DNA of 64,000 nucleotides, taken from Brachycybe producta. Lineage: Eukaryota > Arthropoda > Diplopoda > Playtdesmida > Andrognathidae. Below the pieces are notes generated by a model. It had not been told where the DNA came from. It saw only the letters and a program-made list of their open reading frames with translations, and made no database searches. The stretch lies in the NCBI GenBank assembly GCA_036925085.1, contig JAUPFP010000031.1:2962469-3026468 (forward strand), in the 5' to 3' direction. Position numbers and translations under genes: made by a program. Positions 59,134 through 64,000 of the stretch are shown in pieces (positions within the stretch are counted from its first letter, which is position 1; every line of letters begins with the position of its first letter).

Positions 59134-59460
59134 ACTAAGAGCTATTCTTATGGAGCATTTCGTGTCAAAAGTGAGTGCGGCCACTAGAGGGCGGCAAACT
59201 GTACTTAGAAGTTAGAGCTTCAGTTACTATATGATTACAGGGCGAACGAGATTCACCAATAATGTCGTCCCCCTTTAAAACAGCTTACTATACTGTAAGG
59301 TACGAGATTCACCGTCCTGTGTCGTTCTCGTCTTGGGCAAGATGGCTTCCTTCTAGCTTCAAAAAGCAGACGATTTTTCACTCATTTTCAGCGCTTTTTT
59401 TTCTAACATGGAGCTGATTTACTTTTATATATTAATCTTGATAAAAAGCAGTTTTTAATA
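59134..59460 (+). repeat. Fold-K repeat, copy 1
   Basis: CTATTCTTATGGAGCATTTC, GTGCGGCCACTAGAGGGCGG, GAGCTTCAGTTACTATATGA, TACGAGATTCACC twice, CTTCCTTCTAGCTTCAAAAA, GCAGACGATTTTTCACTCAT, TCTAACATGGAGCTGATTTA. It matches 60683-60990 throughout. CCACTAGAGGGCGG (59181-59194) fits the CTCF core consensus. I see no inverted termini and no frame; a SINE or decayed exon-containing repeat is possible. Confidence 0.8.
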
Positions 59461-59861
59461 AAAAAAAAAAAAAGCTGCGGAATCCGACTACTGTATAAAG
59501 TTAGTTGTATACAGTAGTTGTAAGCGAAAAAGCAAACAGAAAAAATATCGATTGAAATAAAATTGAAATGAGAAGAAAAAGTCTGAAGTCATTCTAACAA
59601 ATGAAACGTGACATAAATTATGTAGCAAAATAAACAATCTTCTTGTTTATTTTGTACGGTTTTTATGGGTCCTTTTTTTTCTATAATCGAATAAATTTAA
59701 TTTAAACAAAAAATCACAAGTCACATTTGTCGTTTAAACAGTAAAATATTTATATATTTTTTAAAAATATACAATTCAACTGAGAATTGTTTATTTAAAA
59801 AAACATTAGAAATGTCAGCGGGTCGAAACCGGCAGAACCGGTTTCCCATATTACTGGAACT
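59461..59861. other. Unassigned AT-rich spacer
   Basis: Poly-A runs, and AAACCGGCAGAACCGGTTTC at 59826-59845, a short hairpin. No gene. Confidence 0.35.
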
Positions 59862-59869
59862 GATAAAAC

Positions 59870-60075
59870 ACAGGCAATTAGAAAACGGGATGAACAGAAG
59901 TTGGCTTCGCCCTTGTTATGACGACCGGCAACTTCTAATTGGTTGGTTATGTAGTCTGATGCCACATGCTCCGCCCTTTTCAACGTCAAACCACACAACA
60001 AACCAATTAGAAGTTGCCGGTCGTCATAAAAAGGGCGGAGCCAACTTCTGTTCGTCCCGTTTTCTAAATGCCTGT
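59870..60075. mobile_element. Fold-A monomer with exact 8-bp target duplication
   Basis: ACAGGCAATTAGAAAACGGG to CCCGTTTTCTAAATGCCTGT, 206 bp. GATAAAAC is present at 59862-59869 and 60076-60083. TGATGCCA/TGACGTC-like, ATTGG and GGCGG sites are inside. Confidence 0.95.
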
Positions 60076-60118
60076 GATAAAACTAGTTCGTCAGTATAGG
60101 GGTCGAACTGATAAGAAG

Positions 60119-60572
60119 ACAGGCATCTGAAGACAGCTTCAGAATTTCTTTGGCTCCGCCCCTTTTCTGAGCGTCATCAATTTCTAATTGGTTTGTTACT
60201 GGGTCTGATGTCACATGCTCCGCCCTTTACAGCCAAGTGTAGCCAGCACTAGCTTTTCGTTTGCTCCGCCTTTTTATGAGCGTCAGACCAAATATCAACC
60301 AATTAGAAATTGATGATGTTCAGAAAAGGGCGGAGCAAACGAAAAACTAGCGCTGGCTACACTCGCTTTATAGTAAATTAGAGCACTAAGATTTTGTTTA
60401 CCCCGCCCTTTTATGAGCGTCATCAGTTTCTAATTGGTTTGTAACTGAGTCTGATGTCACATGCCCCGCCCTTTTATGAGGTACGGCAATTTCTAATTGG
60501 TTGATATTTGGTCTGAAGCTAAAAAAAAAAGGCTGGGCAAACGAAATCTTAGTGCTGAGCAGAACTGCCTGT
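60119..60572. mobile_element. Compound Fold-A2-type element
   Basis: It opens with ACAGGCATCTGAAGACAGCT and runs to GAACTGCCTGT. Inside are a palindrome AAGTGTAGCCAGCACTAGCT / CTAGCGCTGGCTACACT (60234-60363) and a second one, GAGCACTAAGATTTTGTTTA / CAAACGAAATCTTAGTGCT (60379-60560), each with GGCGG and ATTGG boxes. It looks like three A2-like relatives inserted into or fused with one another. Confidence 0.8.
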
Positions 60573-60682
60573 CCTCTTAACTAATGTGCTGCACACAAAT
60601 CTGCTACAGCACATTGGGAACCGGTTTGCCAAGATCAGCGAACTGATCAGAACCAGTTTCCAAAAAAACGCGAACCGATTTC

Positions 60683-60990
60683 AGGCTCTTCCTATGGCAG
60701 TATTTCGTGCCAAAACCAAGTGTGGCCAATAGAGGGCGCAAACTGTACTTAGAGCTTCAGTTACTATACGATTACAAGGGGGTACGAGATTCACCAATAA
60801 TATCGCTCCCCTTTAAAATAAGCTTGCCATGCTGTACAAGATTCACCAACTTGTGTCGTCCTCCTCTTTGGCAAATGTCTTCCTTCTAGCTTCAAAAAGC
60901 AGACGATTCTTCGCTCACTTTTAGCGCTTTTTTTCTAACATGGAGTTGATTTACCTTTATACATTTATCTTGCAAAACACAAACAAACTG
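60683..60990 (+). repeat. Fold-K repeat, copy 2
   Basis: CTCTTCCTATGGCAGTATTT, GTGTGGCCAATAGAGGGCGC, CTTAGAGCTTCAGTTACTAT, CTTCCTTCTAGCTTCAAAAA, TCTAACATGGAGTTGATTTA. A 60-codon frame at 60707-60889 is not conserved in copy 1, so I do not treat it as a gene. Confidence 0.8.
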
Positions 60991-61625
60991 CTTTCAAATA
61001 ATAAAAGGTCAAATCAAAGACGTTTCTAAATAAAGAGGTCAGTTGGTCACACTTCCTCCCCCCCCCCAACACACAAACTTCAAAATGTGACGTCATCACA
61101 AGAAGAACCAAATAATAATCAATATCAACAACACATGGGATTTATCACAATATTTACAAGGGACCTAGACCAGATGACGTCACATGACGTCTTTATTTGG
61201 CAAATAACCCAAAGCAAATGAAGAACCCAGAGCTCTTTTTTGGGGGGGGAGGGGTATAAAATTATCACGTCGTAAGTGCAACAGCATTAGGATTAATCTA
61301 TTGTTACACAAAATGGAGGGTAGATTGAGGGGAGGAGGGCCCAGGGCCCCTACCCCCTTCATTACTCCCCACATCTTACATTCTCTTTCTCTCTATGAAT
61401 TCTCATAAAATTGCGACAATCATACCTTATGTTGTTTTTTCTTTATGCGATATTGCTTTATGATGATCACAAAACAAACCAGTCATATGACAGTATTTAT
61501 CATAATATTTTGTAATTAGGTTTTGTGACAAGGTTATGCACTATAGTGATGGGACAATGAGGGGCCCACAACGGGCCCTTAAAAAAATAGAAATGATCGA
61601 AATATTTTTTTCGTTTTAAATTATT
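60991..61625. other. Unassigned, comparatively GC-balanced spacer
   Basis: ATGTGACGTCATCACAAG (61086-61103) and GATGACGTCACATGACGTC (61173-61191) are CRE-like. A G-run at 61241-61250 and a GGAGGAGGGCCCAGGGCCCC block at 61333-61352 follow. No frame with recognisable content. Confidence 0.35.
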
Positions 61626-61690
61626 AAATAAACCTTTCTAGTTTCTAAAAAAAACACTTTCTAGTTTCTTCCTGAAATACGGAATAAATA
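61626..61690. mobile_element. Fold-B arm fragment
   Basis: AACCTTTCTAGTTTCTAAAA, AACACTTTCTAGTTTCTTCC and ATACGGAATAAATAAA. Confidence 0.6.
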
Positions 61691-61839
61691 AAATTTCTAA
61701 AATTAAATATTCATAAAACATGTTAAACTTTCTATGAAAAATTAAATAAATTTGTAAATAATTAAAACAGTTATTGATTTTTTTAAAAGAAAAACTTGAG
61801 GTTGGAAATTGTAATTTTTTTCGTTCTTTCTAAAGAACA

Positions 61840-62525
61840 TTTTTTCGTGTTAAAAGAAATAATTTGTATGCACTTCTAAGGTAATCTGAACAAAAACATA
61901 TTTTGTGTTATTCGAATTTCACTGTATTATAGAAACCGTTTAACACGAAATCTTCGAGCTCGTAGAAGAAACTGGATTATTTTTTTCATATTAAAAGAAA
62001 TTTCATGTTAAAAAAAATTTCGTGTTAAAAGAAACTTTTTATGCTAGTTTTAAAAAAATAAAAAAAAACAGAAAGTATATTTCGTGTTATCCAATTTTTC
62101 GTGCTAAAAATTTACTTTATTTGCTAAAAAATATATATATATATATTTTGTGTTATCCGATTTTTCGTGTTAAAAATTAACTTTTATGCTAAGAAAAAAA
62201 AAAACAGAAAATATACTTCGTGTTATCCGATTTTTCGTGTTAAAAATTAACTTTTATGCTAAGAAAAAAAAAAACAGAAAATATATTTCGTGTTATCCGA
62301 TTTTTCGTGTTAAAAATTAACTTTTATGCTAAGGAAAAACAGAAAATATAATTCGTGTTATCCAATTTTTTGTGTTAAACGATTTTCACTATAGAAACAG
62401 TTTAACATAAAAATATAGAGAACGGAATTTTCCTTTCTTTTCATTTCGTGTTAAAAAAATTATTTGGATGCCAATAAAAAAAATATTTCGTGTTATCCGA
62501 ATTTTCGTGTTAACCGATTTCCACT
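61840..62525. repeat. TTCGTGTTA repeat field
   Basis: TTCGTGTTATCCGATTTTTC + GTGTTAAAAATTAACTTTTA + TGCTAAG units of about 70 bp, three of them (62090-62340) nearly identical, within a wider field of TTCGTGTTAAAAGAA and TTCACT(A)TAGAAAC words. Short related stretches lie at 5547-5570. Confidence 0.88.
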
Positions 62526-63675
62526 GATCACTGATAATAATAGACTGGATCATTTTTTTTGGGTTCAGAGAGAAACATCCCCCCCCCCCCTTCCAGTAAG
62601 AACTACGTTAAAAATCCCCACATTTTAAAACCCAAAATATACCCAACACCCCCCTCTTCAAGTTTAAAAATCCCTCTTTATGAACTGATCCAAAGTCTCT
62701 TCCATTGATTTTGGTGCAAAATTTTTCACGTCCTGTTGGTTACTTGACTGAAAGAAGAAGTGTTGAGTGAAGGAAAGAGACTAGAAAACACATAGGAAAA
62801 CCAATAGAGAGAAAGAGAGAAAAACAAATAAGCTAAAAATGGAGACCACAGATCTTACTACTCTGTGTTTCACTTCAGACTAGAAAAAACAAAACCTAAT
62901 AACAGTGCAATCTATCACCTGATTGACCACTTAACATCTGTAATCTATTATCAACAGACTAGAAAAAACCAAAAGAAGAAGAAAAAAAGGTAAATTGGTT
63001 AAATTTTTCAATATTTTTTCTTCATAATGAAAACTGATGGCGTTGTATGCAAGGATTGCTTACGTGCAAGGGGCAGCCATGTTTATTTTTTATGCAATTT
63101 ATCTTTTCGTGTAAACAAAACAAACAAATATTATCTTCTGCAAATTATAAACTAGAAAAACAAAAAGCTAAATTATAGTTCTAGTATTTTACAGTTGTTT
63201 GAAATGATTTTTTAAACTAAAAAATGTGGAAATTTTATGTAAAAATTATTGGTTATTGTTGTATTTGAACGATTTTTCTTTTTAAAAAAGAGAAGAAAAA
63301 AGCTTTAAATATGGCTTCTGATTCTTCTTAATTTGTAAAGATCATAAAACTGTCACCTATTGACTAAGATGTTATAATATGGATGGGCTAAATGACGTCA
63401 TAAGTGTTTTTTTAAAAGAGTTTTTGTCATAAGATTCAATGTGATTAAATTGGAAACATGAGAACCCCTGAAGGACGGCAATCACTGCCAACACACTATT
63501 TCACATTATTTTTTTTTTCAAGAGAGATTTTATAATTAATTAAATTACAGAAAAGATCAAAATTTTGAAGAAAAGAAATTGTTCAAATTGAACTTTATTT
63601 TCATTTATTTTTCTCTCTCGATGTGATTCCTTTAAATACTAGAAAGATCTTTCTATATTCACATATATCCTCAAA
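62526..63675. other. Unassigned spacer
   Basis: A ten-base C run at 62579-62590, several ACTAGAAAA words, a 41-codon frame from an ATG at 63028 (KTDGVVCKDCLRARGSH...) with a CxxC pair but no support, and AT-rich DNA. No gene is called. Confidence 0.35.
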
Positions 63676-63679
63676 AATT

Positions 63680-64000
63680 TAAGGTGGGTTTTAACAAGTA
63701 AAACGCAAATTTAACAAAAAAACTAGAATGTGTCTTAGAAACTAGAATAGTTAGTGATAATGTTAAAAGTTTTTTCAATGATGATATCTTTCAAAATAAA
63801 CTTTTAATGACAAAGTTTGAAAAATGGCAGAAAATAGTTTTTTTTTTTCATGAAATTTCAATGGAAAAAACCTAAAAAAAAAACAGAACATTTTTCAAAC
63901 TAAACTATAAAATGTTTTAATTTTTAAGATAATTGTCATGAAGATAGTTTTAGCTATAATCTTTTACCATTCTAGTTTTTAAAACAATTGACAAGTTTCT
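63680..64000. mobile_element. Fold-B/J MITE, cut by the window end
   Basis: AAGGTGGGTTTTAACAAGTA, TCTTAGAAACTAGAATAGTT, GATATCTTTCAAAATAAACT, TTTTTCATGAAATTTCAATG, CCATTCTAGTTTTTAAAACA. It resembles the J-type modules at 37.4-38.3 kb. Confidence 0.85.

Noticed and set aside
61088-61191. CRE-like TGACGTCA cluster as a promoter
   Set aside because: Only CRE words are present, without an initiator, CCAAT box or downstream frame. TGACGTCA is also frequent in this window because Fold-A carries it.
63028-63153. 41-codon frame with a CxxC pair
   Set aside because: It is too short, has no splice or promoter support, and its surroundings are AT-rich non-coding DNA. Kept only as a spacer note.

Overview
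This is a 64-kb stretch of AT-rich eukaryotic DNA that is almost gene-free and consists mainly of non-autonomous transposon debris and satellite arrays. I support one intact protein-coding gene, at 56243-57508 on the minus strand. It encodes a 421-residue secreted, leucine-rich-repeat-like, probably GPI-anchored surface protein in one exon. There are no rRNA, tRNA or CRISPR features and no bacterial-style operons. I found no transposase, reverse transcriptase or integrase reading frame, so every mobile element described here must be moved by enzymes encoded elsewhere. An arthropod is the best guess: there are short islands of CCTAA/TTAGG, the ancestral arthropod telomere motif, a TCAGTT initiator-like site upstream of the gene, and very abundant CT/GA microsatellites. 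I cannot name the species. Most of the repeats are long-inverted-repeat (foldback) MITEs, named here by letter. Fold-A (ends ACAGGCA...TGCCTGT, about 207 bp, 8-9 bp target duplications) occurs as monomers, a dimer and trimers, and each unit carries palindromically arranged GGGCGG, ATTGG and TGACGTCA sites. Fold-A2 is a relative (ACAGGCATCTG). Fold-B (outer end TTAAGGTGGTTTTAAA, arms with TTCTAGTTTCTAAAACACTT, core ATATCTTTCAAAATAAACTT) is the most abundant. Fold-J (TTAAGGTGGCTGAATAGATA) is related to B. Fold-C (ATACCTTGTACACA, about 300 bp), D (GGCCTTGTTTCCA), E (AGATGGCGCC plus CACGTG sites), F (ATGTTACTGTCAATCTGC), G (GGCGCTTATTCAGTTT), H (TACGGAGCCCTG, filled with a 21-bp satellite), I (TTTCTCAATCTGTGGCC), K (AGAGGGCG), L (CACACTAGGCTGGTTTAC), M (GAGGCTA with TTAA duplications), N, P, R and S are further families. 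Layout: 1-9 kb holds B, J, D and A copies plus 14-bp, 52-bp and 28-bp satellites. 9-20 kb holds C, S, two 30-bp arrays, a GA-rich tract, the first A trimer, I and a 116-bp B-derived array. 20.4-21.5 kb is a large Fold-H. 21.6-27 kb holds C, D, B and G. 27.5-29 kb is pyrimidine-rich satellite DNA. 30.2-32 kb is a palindromic E element. 32-35.3 kb is an inverted duplication of B arms and A trimers with Fold-L nested in it. 35.9-36.7 kb is Fold-M. 37-48.5 kb holds J, B, C, A, N, F, H and P. 49-54 kb holds I, A, E and J. 55.6-58.5 kb holds the gene between a J and an E element. 58.7-64 kb holds A, A2, K and a TTCGTGTTA repeat field. Recurring themes are element-inside-element nesting dated by target duplications, MITE arms expanding into satellites, and MITEs carrying transcription-factor-like motifs. 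Long open frames inside the arrays are by-products of repeat units that lack stop codons and should not be read as genes.
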